Shown: positions 8,700 to 16,782 of the stretch, piece after piece
How the letters are laid out: every line of letters begins with the position of its first letter
Position numbering within the stretch: the stretch's first letter is position 1
Assembly (NCBI GenBank): GCA_000697335.1
Contig: JNEM01016248.1
Coordinates: 1-16,782 of the forward strand
DNA from: Conidiobolus incongruus B7586
Taxonomy: Eukaryota > Entomophthoromycota > Entomophthoromycetes > Entomophthorales > Conidiobolaceae
Reading direction: 5' to 3'
DNA length: 16,782 bases
Position numbers and translations under genes: made by a program
Notes under the pieces: model-generated
Told to the model about the DNA's origin: nothing
The model's input: the letters and a program-made list of their open reading frames with translations, nothing else
The model's database searches: none

Positions 8700-11154
8700 C
8701 TTTATATTTTATGGAAATACAAAGAATTAATATGGATTTGTAATAATAATCCAATTAAATATTTGAAAATCTATATATATTTTGATTATTAATAAAATCA
8801 AAATAATATTTTAATATTTATTCATTTAAAAAATTATATGGATATAAAAAAATCAATTATTACTCAAAATCAATATAATAGGAGTGATAAAGATTTTTGA
8901 ATTTTTAACCATATTATTTATTTTAGAAAAAAATATAAATTAAATACAGAAATTTATAATATACGTTATATATATATAATCTTTTTATTAATAAGATTTT
9001 CAAAGTTTATTATTAAATTTAACTATTTTTAAATTAAAAAACTATTATCAAAAGTTTTTTATTTTAATATTAATAAAATTTATCCAAAAACTCTGTAAAA
9101 TTATTTAAAATATAAAAATAAATTTTGGTAATAAAAAGCTATTTAAATTATCAATCTATTGTTAGGTAATTTATTTTGGAGCTAAGAGAGAAATTATCTA
9201 AAATTTATTAAAATTTAAAAAATAGATTAAAAGATACTCTTATGTTTGAGTTAAAAAATATTAATATATTTTAATAGTAATTATATAAGAATTTAATTAA
9301 ATTAAAGTTTAAACTTAAATCAATTAATAAAAATATAAATTAAAAGACTTTTATTTTAATTAATTTATAAAAAAATTAGAATAATTATTTTTAAAATTAA
9401 ATTAATTAAAATATAACCTAAAATTAATTCTTTTTTAGTAAATTATTATAATTATTAAATTTTAAATTTTTTTATATTTATTTATTAAAATATAAATTTA
9501 AATATTAAACTAAATTAAATTAATTTTTTTATAAATTTTTTTAAATAAATATTTTATTTATAAGCAAAAGTTAATTATAATTATAAATTATAATTATAAG
9601 TATTATAATAACTATTACCTAATTAATATCTTTCTTTAGTTTTTAATTTATTATTAAAGACTTAATTAATTAAATTAAACTTTATTAATATTTTACTAGA
9701 TTATATTTAAATAGCTTTATTATTACTTAGTTATATATATTTTTGCTTATATATTTAACTTTAAAAAAGCCTTATAATCTTTTTCTTTTACTATCAACTT
9801 TAGTTTTCATTATATTTTTATATAAATAAATCTTTGCTTAATTATTAATATATTTATTACTATTATTAAGTTAATATTTTAATATTAAAGGATTATTTGA
9901 TTATATTTTTAAAATATTTAAAGTTTTATCTTTTCTATTCTTAATTATCATTATCCACTTATATAGTAGCAATAATTAAATAGATTTAAAATTATTTTTA
10001 TTATTAAAGTTGAAGATTTTATAATTTTCACCTATTATTCTATATATAATTAATATAAGAAAAATATTTAGAATTATAATAATTATTACTATTTTATTTG
10101 TTAATAAGTATATATAAATATTATTAGTATTTTTATTAAAAATAAATAGAAATTAGTGTAAAAACAATATATTTACTATTTATAATAAATTATAGCTATA
10201 TTAAATAGTTATAGAGTTTTATTATTTATTTTTAAAAATTTTAACAAAGTTAAATTCTTTGTAAATAATTTAATCATTTATAACAACTTAAAATCTCTTG
10301 AAAAACTAGAAAAATTTTTAAATAAACTAATTAAATTCCTTGAGAAAATCAAAGCTTTAGATATATATAATTTAATAAAAATTTTAGCTTTTAAATTAAC
10401 CTTTTATTTCAAATTTTAGTGATATAAATACTTAAAAGATATATTTAATCTCATTAGTAGTTTTTTTTCCTGATAAAATCTAATTATTAAATTAATTCAA
10501 ATAAGTAATTAAATAATATTTTTATCTATTAAATATAGTTATTTTAACTAAAAACAAGCTAGCAAAAATTATTTAATCTTTAGTTAAAAATTTTATAAAA
10601 AATTTTACTTAATATAAAATAGAGATTTTTAACTTATTTAAAAATAAAAGAAAAAAAGTTTAAGAGAAAGCTTAAGATTAGTATTTTTATTATTATTTAT
10701 TCTAAGATTAATATAAAAATATTTAGTTTTGTTATTTTAATTAGGATAATTATTTAGGTAAAAAATAATTAGAATTAAATTAAAAAAATAATTAACAGTT
10801 TCTATATAAATTTTAATAATTATCCAATTAAATTATTTATTCTTAATACTATAAATATATCTGTGATATAATAAATAAAATATTAAATTAAAAAAAGAAA
10901 TTATATTTAAAGAAAAGTAAAAAATACTTTTATTATAAATAAATAATATAGGTTATTATTAGGATAAAAATTTTAAGAAGTTATCTTTTAAAAAACACTT
11001 TATTAATATAATTCCAAACAATAATATTTAAGTAAATAATACAGAAAATAATGAACAAATTAATAATTAATTTAGTTTAAAATTAATTTAATTTAGTTAA
11101 AATAATAAATAAAAATTTTTGTTATATATTTTATTTATTAAATTATTAAAATTA
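8700..11154. repeat. AT-rich repeat block, mostly RIP-like; retroelement Gag-like remnant suspected
   Basis: From about 9,000 onward CA and TG nearly vanish again, so the RIP-like state resumes; 8,700-9,000 is transitional. No intact frame is seen. A weak resemblance to a retroelement Gag, with a zinc-knuckle-like spacing near 10,900-11,000 on the plus strand, would suit the Ty3/gypsy-type polymerase remnant downstream at 14,830-15,560. This is treated as a broken fossil and the assignment is tentative. An 18-base string at 9,959-9,976 is the reverse complement of 1,610-1,627 in the left block, hinting at further repeat copies. Confidence 0.4.
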
Positions 11155-11204
11155 TATACTGACTTGCAAAAGTAAGTTATATAATCAAAAATATATATAT
11201 TTTA
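11155..11204 (+). repeat. Left terminal inverted repeat of Tc1 copy 1
   Basis: The left end begins TATACTGACTTGCAAAAGTA and continues with an AATCAAAAA block. The reverse complement of 12,683-12,732 begins TATACACTAACTTGCAAAAA and continues with the same AATCAAAAA block, ending in TATATTTT versus TTATATTTT. The repeat is about 45-50 bp. Differences are largely transitions plus one 2-base insertion. The outer TA fits the TA target duplication of this superfamily. Confidence 0.85.
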
Positions 11205-11559
11205 ACTAATAACTAAAACAATTGTATATATTAGATTACTTGAAACTATAATATATAGTTAAGGTATATTATTTAATAATAAATAAATATATTTAGATAT
11301 ATTTAGTAAACTATTAGCAAAAATATTAACCCTTAATATTTAACTAAGTTGAGTTATAAATTTATGGGTTTTTGAGATAAAGGGATATATTTAACAATAT
11401 ATAACTATGTCTTTTTTCTCTTTTTGTTATTATTTTATATAATATTTTACAGATATATTAAATTTTTTTTATTAGTATTATTATACTTAAATCCCTCTTT
11501 AAAAAAATCTATTTGTGTATTAATTAACTTTATAAAAAAAGTAAATCAACTTATAATAT

Positions 11560-12500
11560 TACTAGAATTACTAGTGTTAGCTAGTCTACTATAGTTAAAG
11601 TTATTAAGAATAACAATAAAGAAACATTTAAACTTAAACTTAAATATATTAAAATTATAAATAAATATGATAAGAAGTATATCTATAGGTTAGTTAATAT
11701 AGGTAAGTATAGTATTACTATAGAAATATAGCAGGAACTATAAAACTATATAAGAATATTAGTTAACACTAATACTATTATATATACTTTATATTAGTAT
11801 AGATACCACTTATACCTTAAGAAAAAACACTTTTAATTAAAGAAATCCTATTATAAAGCTAGGTAAGAGTTTAAATATTACTATTAATATTAAACTAAAA
11901 CTAATTAGAGTAAGGTTATTTAGTTTAATAAAACAAAAATATATTTTAGTAGATCTAATAAAAAAACTAGATGCTTCAGAAAAGATACAAAACTACTTTA
12001 TGACTATCATATTAATTTTACCCAAAAGTACAATAGTAGGTTAATTATTGTTTAGGGATGTATATTGTCTTCAGGTATAAAATATCTTTATAAAGTTAAT
12101 AAGGGAATTAATATTAAAATGTACTAAAGTATTCTAAACAATAAATTGAAAAAAACTATTAAATAATATAGATTAAATAAATTTGATGTTATTTTCTAGT
12201 AAAATAATACCTTTTGTTATACTACAGCTTTTATTACCAAATAACTTAAAAATATTAAGATAATAGTTATAAAGTAGCTTTTTTAATCTTTTAACTTTAA
12301 TTTAATTAAATACCTTTAAGATTAGTTAAAAAAAGTTATTAAAGTTTTCCCCCAAATATAAAATTTAGATTAATTTTAAGAATATCTTTAAGAAGCATAA
12401 AATAAGATTAAGCTTTCTTAGTGTAAAAAGTTAGTTGATTCTATAACCTATAAACTTAAAAAAGTTAGAAAAGCTAAAGATAAATAAACTAGGTTTTAAT
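11560..12500 (+). pseudogene. Tc1-like DD34E transposase, inactivated by C-to-T / G-to-A changes
   Basis: One continuous frame of about 310 codons keeps the Tc1 transposase motif order without apparent indels but carries roughly thirty in-frame TAG/TAA codons, mostly where glutamine or tryptophan is expected. N-terminal helix-turn-helix-like sequence (around TNTIIYTLY, 11,770-11,797) precedes the catalytic core. The three catalytic acidic positions are at 11,927-11,929 (now AAT, Asn), 12,203-12,205 (now AAT, Asn) and 12,308-12,310 (now AAA, Lys). The spacing of 34 codons between the last two gives the DD34E class. The family motif DNAPCHT reads NNTFCYT and SPDLNPIE reads SFNFNLIK; nearly every difference can be explained by C-to-T or G-to-A. 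The element cannot be autonomous. The start codon is not identifiable. Confidence 0.85.
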
Positions 12501-12682
12501 TTTTTTTATCACCAAAAACTTACAAATTTATAACTTATCTTAGGTAAAATTTAAAGGTTTATATTTTAACTAATTAATAGCTAAATATCATTACTTAATG
12601 ATATATATAATTAATAAATATAATAGATTTTAATTATTTAATTTAGGTTTATTTCATTAAATATTAATCAAGTTATTAATAA

Positions 12683-12732
12683 AAATATAAGTGTTTTTGA
12701 TTTTTTGACTTATTTTTGCAAGTTAGTGTATA
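12683..12732 (-). repeat. Right terminal inverted repeat of Tc1 copy 1
   Basis: This is the inverted partner of 11,155-11,204, sharing ACTTGCAAAA, the AATCAAAAA block and the terminal TATA. It fixes the right edge of the element at about 12,732. Confidence 0.85.
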
Positions 12733-13229
12733 TCAATAATTAAAATCTAATTCAAAACCCATTAGAAAAAAAATTATATTTATTCAAACTTATATTTATT
12801 AAATTCTAATAAAAAAAACTTTATATTTTATAAATCTTTAAAAATACTTTAAATAAACACTTTATTTCCTTTTTTCTCATTTTCAATAGAATAAAATATT
12901 TAATAATAAAGATATTAAATGATTTAAATTATCTTATAATTAAATAAATATAATATCATATCATAAAAATATTACCTAATAAATTATAAAAAGATATTTA
13001 TATTATAATATTTTATTAGTTATAGATTATTTTAAAAAATATCTATTTTATAATCAATTTTGAGAAATATATTATTATTCTAGGTTTTAATTAATTTTAA
13101 AAATATTATTTAATTATTGCAAATAAAAATTTATTTAATAAGTATATTTCTTTATTTTGTTATAATAATCTAAGTTATAAGTTAATAACTAAATATATTA
13201 TAAAAGATAATATAAATAAATTTTTTTAA
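12733..13229. repeat. RIP-like AT-rich sequence between Tc1 and MULE copy B
   Basis: No frame or terminal repeat is visible here. Composition matches the surrounding RIP-like block. It may be part of the older retroelement into which the Tc1 and MULE copies inserted, but nothing in it identifies a domain. Confidence 0.35.
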
Positions 13230-13319
13230 TAATATTAATATAAAAATTAAATAATGATATAATATAAAAATTCAAATTAAACAAATAAATAAATAAATAA
13301 AAGATGAAAATTAATGAAT

Positions 13320-14340
13320 ATTATAAAATTAATAGCCTCTTTTATTATTAATAACTTTTTTCTATATCTTTGGTAAACTTCTAATATCTATTATATAGTT
13401 CTTTTTTTTTTAAAAACTGAAATTTGATATTTTATAAACCAGTTTAATTTATTTGCAAGAATTTTTTTTGTAAGCTGTTTTTTTAATTATCCAAAATAAT
13501 TATAATCATATGGGTTACAATTAAGTGAATATACTAGATATGGTAACTCCCTTTATTTTTTTATATAAAAAATCTTTTATAGCTATAATTTTATATATTT
13601 TATAATTATCATATAAAATAATAAATATATTCAATTTATATTAAGAATATTATTTAGAAATTGTTTTAATTTAAATAGATAATATATAATTTACTATTAA
13701 TTGATTTTCCTTGAGGTATTGAATAAAAAAACCATATACCATTATAATTTATTATAACAATTAACATTCATTTATATTTAAAATGCTTATTTATTTGAAT
13801 TTATAAAGGGAATTAATTTAGCTTAACCTAACAACTTGTTTTATTTTTAGGTAAAGGATTATATAAAAGAATCTAAGATTCATCAATTATCAGTATTTAT
13901 TATAAGAACCTTTATTTTTAGTTATACCTTAATAAGTTTAATTTAGCTATAGCTATTTTAGTTTTTTTAAGCTTTTGTTAAATTATAAGATATCTATTTT
14001 ATATTTTTATTATTTAATCTAAATTTAAATTTAAGTAAATATAATATGCTTATATATTAATATTAAATTATTTTGATAATTCTCTAGCAAAAATAAAAAG
14101 ATATTTCTTAATATATTTTTTTCTTTATTGGTAAATAAAAAAGTGATAATAGAAATTAATCTTTTAAATTTTGGTAAATTTTAAATAATATCCCTTCTAG
14201 CTTTAAAATTACAAATCTAGCAATATATGGTAGTTTTAAATAAAGCACTATCTTCATAAGCTGTTTGTAAGTTTTAGATGATTTTTGAGGGTTTATGATT
14301 AAATTTTAAAAATACAAAAATAAAAGCCTTTTGATAATCA
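13320..14340 (-). pseudogene. Degenerate MULE-like transposase gene (copy B)
   Basis: The coding remnant of MULE copy B carries motifs listed with the element: TDN-like, LC.WH-like and VK.YL-like segments in the correct order. It is interrupted by many in-frame stops, mostly TAA/TAG. The spacing from the first zinc-ligand-like region to the TD-like motif is about 145 codons, consistent with a DNA-binding domain preceding the catalytic domain. Frame continuity over the whole length was not verified. Earlier I considered a LINE reverse transcriptase because of an IPQG string, but the motif spacing does not fit. Confidence 0.45.
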
Positions 14341-14510
14341 CAATTTAGTGTAAATTTGATTAAATTTAAATATAAATTTTAAAATCAGAATATTTTAATA
14401 AAAAAAATAAATAAAATTGAATTTATTTATATTTTGAAAATACATATTTTCCTATATATTTTATAAATATAAAATCTTTCAAAATATATAATATGTTTGA
14501 AAAATCAGAA

Positions 14511-14556
14511 ATTAAAAAATTTGCCATTATTTAATTTCTATACTAATATAATATTT
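14511..14556 (-). repeat. Probable terminal inverted repeat of MULE copy B (5' end of element)
   Basis: Around GCCATTATTTAATTTCTAT this segment matches 2,561-2,605 (3' end of copy A) in direct orientation and 13,230-13,277 in inverted orientation. All three placements fit one terminal repeat seen from different ends. A 9-bp target duplication was not identified. Confidence 0.5.
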
Positions 14557-15075
14557 TTAAGTAAATTTTATATAAATTTAATTAAAAAGATAAAAAATTA
14601 ATTTAATTTAATATATATTAACTTTAACAATATTTTTTTTAGAAAAAATTTAAAGATATTCTAGATGTTAACAATCTATTATATGAAATTATTAATAAAT
14701 ATAGTATTTTTTTAAAATTTTTATCATTTTATTATTAAAAAATAATATATATCATAAAATTAAATTGTTATCTAATATTAAACTATATTATAAATTTTTT
14801 TATTATATTTTTTTTAAATAATATAAGGTTTTTTATAAAGAAATAAATAAGTTATTGGAATTAAGTTTTATATAACTTTTTATAAGCTTCTAAAGTTTGC
14901 TAGTTTGTTTATTAAAAAAAATAATAAGAGTTAGTTATTCTATATTGATAATAAGGTTTTTAATAGTAAAATTATCAAAAATAAAACTCCTTTACTTAAT
15001 TTAACTAAAATTAAAAATGAATTTATTGGTATAAACTATTTTACTAAAATAAATCTTAAAAATAGCTATTATAAT

Positions 15076-15080
15076 ATCTT
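15076..15080 (+). repeat. Target-site duplication ATCTT, left copy
   Basis: The five bases ATCTT lie immediately before the TGTTGG end of the solo LTR and are repeated at 15,316-15,320 immediately after its CCAACA end. Confidence 0.88.
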
Positions 15081-15315
15081 TGTTGGCAATATTACCAACC
15101 ACTTACATTATTATCATCAAATCAAACGATCTCAACTGATCCCACAATCACTAAATTATCTGTCATTATTTGATTTCACCTTTATTGATAAAAAAAACAA
15201 GGGAGAAGATGGTCTTTTTATCAAATTAAGCATAGAATATAGGATAGACTTACCCTTTTCTTTTACCATTTTAATTATAATTTCTGATCACATATATAAG
15301 AAAGAAAACCCAACA
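15081..15315 (+). mobile_element. Solo LTR, 235 bp, with target duplication; looks whole
   Basis: The segment starts TGTTGG and ends CCAACA, a perfect 6-bp terminal inverted repeat of the TG...CA type. It is flanked on both sides by the 5-bp direct repeat ATCTT (15,076-15,080 and 15,316-15,320), the target-site duplication left by an integrase. CA and TG are abundant, in sharp contrast to the surrounding sequence, so it has escaped RIP. A TATATAAG string at 15,293-15,300 could be its TATA box. The size and TGTTGG/CCAACA ends resemble Ty1/copia LTRs, but the superfamily cannot be settled without an internal region. It interrupts the Ty3/gypsy-type fossil and is probably the youngest insertion in the window. 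Confidence 0.88.
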
Positions 15316-15320
15316 ATCTT
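15316..15320 (+). repeat. Target-site duplication ATCTT, right copy
   Basis: This is the right-hand partner of 15,076-15,080. Exact 5-bp identity at both LTR edges supports a single integration event followed by LTR-LTR recombination. Confidence 0.88.
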
Positions 15321-15799
15321 AATTGGTAAATAAAATATCTTTTTAATTATTTTTAATTATATATTAAAATATTATCAATTTAAAATTATAAATTATAAAC
15401 TTTAAAACATATTGGGTATATTTATAAAACTTATTAATAATTTATTTAGTAAATATTAAAATGATAGTTTTATTTGCTATTTAAATAATATTTTAGTTTA
15501 TTTAACCACTTTAGATAATTTTATTTTATATTTAAAAACTATCTTTTTTATTTTTACTCAAAATTAATTAATAATATAACTTTGTATATATTTTTTATTA
15601 TTCCATTTATATTATTTTATTATTATATTATCTTTTTTAATGAAATTTTTATTTATTTAACAAAATTTCTAAGATTACATGATATTATAATCTTTATCAA
15701 TAAATTTTAAATAATAGTTTTTTTAAGATTAAATTATATATTTTAAAGTTTATATTTTTCTATTTATTATGGTTTTTAAGTTTATATTTAACTTATTAA

Positions 15800-16190
15800 A
15801 GAAAAATAGATTAATTATATTAAAAGACTAGTTTTTTAAATATTTATAATTAATTTTATATAATTAAATTAATTATAAATTATATAATAAATTTATATAT
15901 TTTTAGTTAAATTAATTATATAAGTAATATTGAATTATTTAACATACAAAATTATCTTTTTTTTCACAACCATATTATTTATTATTTTTTATATTATTTT
16001 TAAAATTGAAATTATATTTTGCTAATATTATAATATATTAATATTATTTGATTTAAATCTTAATATATTAGTAACTTATCTTAATTTAAAGCTTAATTAA
16101 ATTTTGTCTATAATTTTATATTTAATATTATATTTTATATCATTTTATTTTTATATTAAGTTTTTTTATATATTATATTATAATTTAATT
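15800..16190 (-). mobile_element. MULE-related fragment, copy C
   Basis: The minus strand of 15,815-16,165 aligns with plus-strand 1,655-2,030 of MULE copy A. This includes the exact 26-base match at 16,076-16,101 and a 23/24 match at 15,817-15,840 around AAACTAGTC. Remaining differences include many transitions. The stretch corresponds to the middle of the element, upstream of the part shared between copies A and B. Its low end fades between 15,570 and 15,810, next to the retroelement fossil. Its high end stops just before the Tc1 copy at 16,201, which may have inserted into it. No intact frame remains. Confidence 0.65.
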
Positions 16191-16200
16191 ATTATATTTA

Positions 16201-16782
16201 TATACTAATTTTTAAAAATGAGTTATAAAATCAAAAACACTTATATTTTTAATAATAAAATAATTAAAAATTAATAAAATAAACTTAAATTATATAATTC
16301 AAATTTATTATACTTATTAATACAATAAATTATTAAATAAAGATATTTAATTATTTATTAGTTAAAATATTAACCTTTAAATTTTTCTTAAAATAAGTTA
16401 TAAATTTAAAGGTTTTTGGTTGTAAAAAAAATTAAAACCTAGTATATCTACCTTTAACTTTGTTAATTTCCTTAAGTTTATAAGATATAAAATCAAATAA
16501 CTTCTTATATTAAGAAGGGTTAATTTTATTCTATATTTCTTAAATATTTTTTTAAAACTAATTTAAATATTTTATTAGGGGAAAAGTTTTAAAAGCTTTT
16601 ATTAATTGATCTTAAAAGTATTTAATTAAGGTAAAGTTAAAAGATTATAGAAATTACTTTATAACTATTTTCTTGTTATTTTTAAATTATTTGTTAATAA
16701 AAATTAAAATATAATAAAGGTATTATTATATTACAAAATAATAATAGATTTATTTAACTTATATTATTCAATGGATTTTTAA
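16201..16782 (+). mobile_element. Second Tc1-like copy, 5' part, cut by window end
   Basis: It begins TATACTAATTTTTAAAAATG and continues with the AATCAAAAA-type block of the Tc1 copy 1 terminal repeat (compare 11,155-11,204 and the inverted 12,683-12,732). About 150 bases further in, both copies share an ATTAACC.TTAA block and a GAGTTATAAATTTA/AAGTTATAAATTTA block followed by GGTTTTTG (16,370-16,420 versus 11,325-11,375). Beyond about 16,440 the resemblance to copy 1 becomes hard to follow, so this may be a related subfamily or a more decayed copy. It is in the same orientation as copy 1. The transposase core would lie beyond the window. Confidence 0.6.

Larger units (their letters stand above)
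11155..12732 (+). mobile_element. Tc1/mariner-type DNA transposon, full-length but RIP-inactivated
   Basis: This element is about 1.58 kb, the usual size for Tc1-like elements, and is bounded by terminal inverted repeats and flanking TA. It contains a transposase remnant on the plus strand (about 11,560-12,500). The family is supported by three acidic positions at Tc1 (DD34E) spacing, all in one frame, and by the surrounding motif order. Both ends match the start of a second copy at 16,201. CA/TG depletion and stop codons at expected glutamine or tryptophan positions show RIP-like inactivation. It probably inserted into older retroelement sequence, since LTR-element remnants are suspected on both sides. 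Confidence 0.85.
13230..14556 (-). mobile_element. Mutator-like element (MULE) copy B, degenerate
   Basis: This is a minus-strand DNA transposon remnant of about 1.3 kb. Its ends near 13,230-13,277 and 14,511-14,556 are inverted copies of each other, sharing AAATTAAATAATG. On the minus strand, in order, I see a zinc-ligand-like region near 14,330-14,170 (CDYQKAF then YC.ICNFKARR), INTDN near 13,900-13,885 at the place of the MULE 'TD' motif, LLGQAKL near 13,840-13,820 at the place of 'LC.WHINKN', YLKEN near 13,725-13,700, and KDFLYKK near 13,580-13,556. That order fits a FAR1/MULE-type transposase with many stop codons from CAA/CAG/TGG. Copy B keeps C or G at several places where copy A has T or A, so it is the better preserved. 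The microsatellite (AAAT)n at 13,283-13,302 lies just inside the low end. Family assignment is inference. Confidence 0.55.
14830..15560 (+). mobile_element. Fossil Ty3/gypsy-type LTR retrotransposon, reverse-transcriptase part
   Basis: The plus strand from about 14,830 to 15,075 carries a clear though decayed match to the N-terminal half of a Ty3/gypsy-type reverse transcriptase: the order of conserved blocks around the first catalytic region is recognisable. Fainter continuation is seen from 15,321 to about 15,560. It is broken in many places and shares the RIP-like composition of the block. A solo LTR lies inside it at 15,081-15,315. No flanking LTRs of this element itself were recognised. 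It looks older than the solo LTR it hosts. A suspected Gag-like remnant upstream (about 10,900-11,000) may belong to the same element, separated by the Tc1 and MULE insertions, but this is inference. Confidence 0.6.

Noticed and set aside
9573-9600. AT-only palindrome (TATAATTATAA and its complement) as an origin or attachment site
   Set aside because: Palindromes of A and T alone are expected often at this composition, and nothing nearby supports a function.
9959-9976. Fourth MULE copy suggested by an 18-base inverted match to 1,610-1,627
   Set aside because: Similarity does not extend convincingly beyond the 18 bases in such AT-rich sequence.
13283-13302. AAAT microsatellite
   Set aside because: A short simple repeat of no evident significance beyond lying just inside the low end of MULE copy B.
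13700-13730. LINE-type reverse transcriptase, from an IPQG string on the minus strand
   Set aside because: Other LINE motifs are missing or wrongly spaced, while motif order over 13,320-14,340 fits a MULE transposase better; another frame at the same place reads the MULE-like YLKEN.
1-16782. Mitochondrial or plastid origin because of the AT content
   Set aside because: No organellar rRNA, tRNA or respiratory genes; Tc1, MULE and LTR elements with an F-box gene indicate nuclear DNA.

Overview
This window looks like an extremely AT-rich nuclear locus, most likely from a fungus. The F-box/leucine-rich style of the one intact gene and its AT-biased codons suggest an early-diverging lineage rather than a typical ascomycete, but that placement is inference. 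The best clue to kingdom is mutational. In both flanks (about 1-2,880 and about 9,000-16,782, apart from one small insert) the dinucleotides CA and TG are nearly absent, while CT and AG persist. Repeat copies there differ largely by C-to-T and G-to-A changes. That is the signature of repeat-induced point mutation (RIP) or a RIP-like CpA deamination process.

Layout. (i) 1-2,880: RIP-like repeat DNA holding a plus-strand Mutator-like element (MULE) copy A, whose 3' end is near 2,610. A perfect 19-bp Tn5/Nextera mosaic end at 149-167 is probably an untrimmed adapter or an artificial join. (ii) 2,880-9,000: an island that is AT-rich but not CA/TG-depleted. It carries a GC-richer, coding-like patch (2,930-3,240), a long spacer with a possible gene remnant (about 4,560-5,120), the only intact gene (6,599-7,951, 450 aa, F-box-like protein), and a second small GC-richer patch (8,541-8,680). 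(iii) 9,000-16,782: a nested graveyard. A Tc1/mariner-type DNA transposon with recognisable terminal inverted repeats (11,155-12,732) has a transposase frame still readable end to end but killed by substitutions, including all three catalytic acidic residues. MULE copy B lies on the minus strand (about 13,230-14,556), with a third MULE fragment C at about 15,800-16,190. A second Tc1 copy starts at 16,201 and runs off the window. Fossil Ty3/gypsy-type reverse-transcriptase sequence (about 14,830-15,560) is split by a 235-bp solo LTR (15,081-15,315) flanked by a 5-bp target duplication ATCTT. That solo LTR lacks the RIP signature, so it is probably younger than its host sequence or was too short to be targeted.

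The elements do not work together as a pathway. The window reads as one spared host gene between two blocks of mutationally silenced transposons. The observations most worth checking are the adapter sequence, the sharp RIP boundaries around the gene, the Tc1 element as a record of CpA mutation, the solo LTR and the two unexplained GC-richer patches at the island edges.
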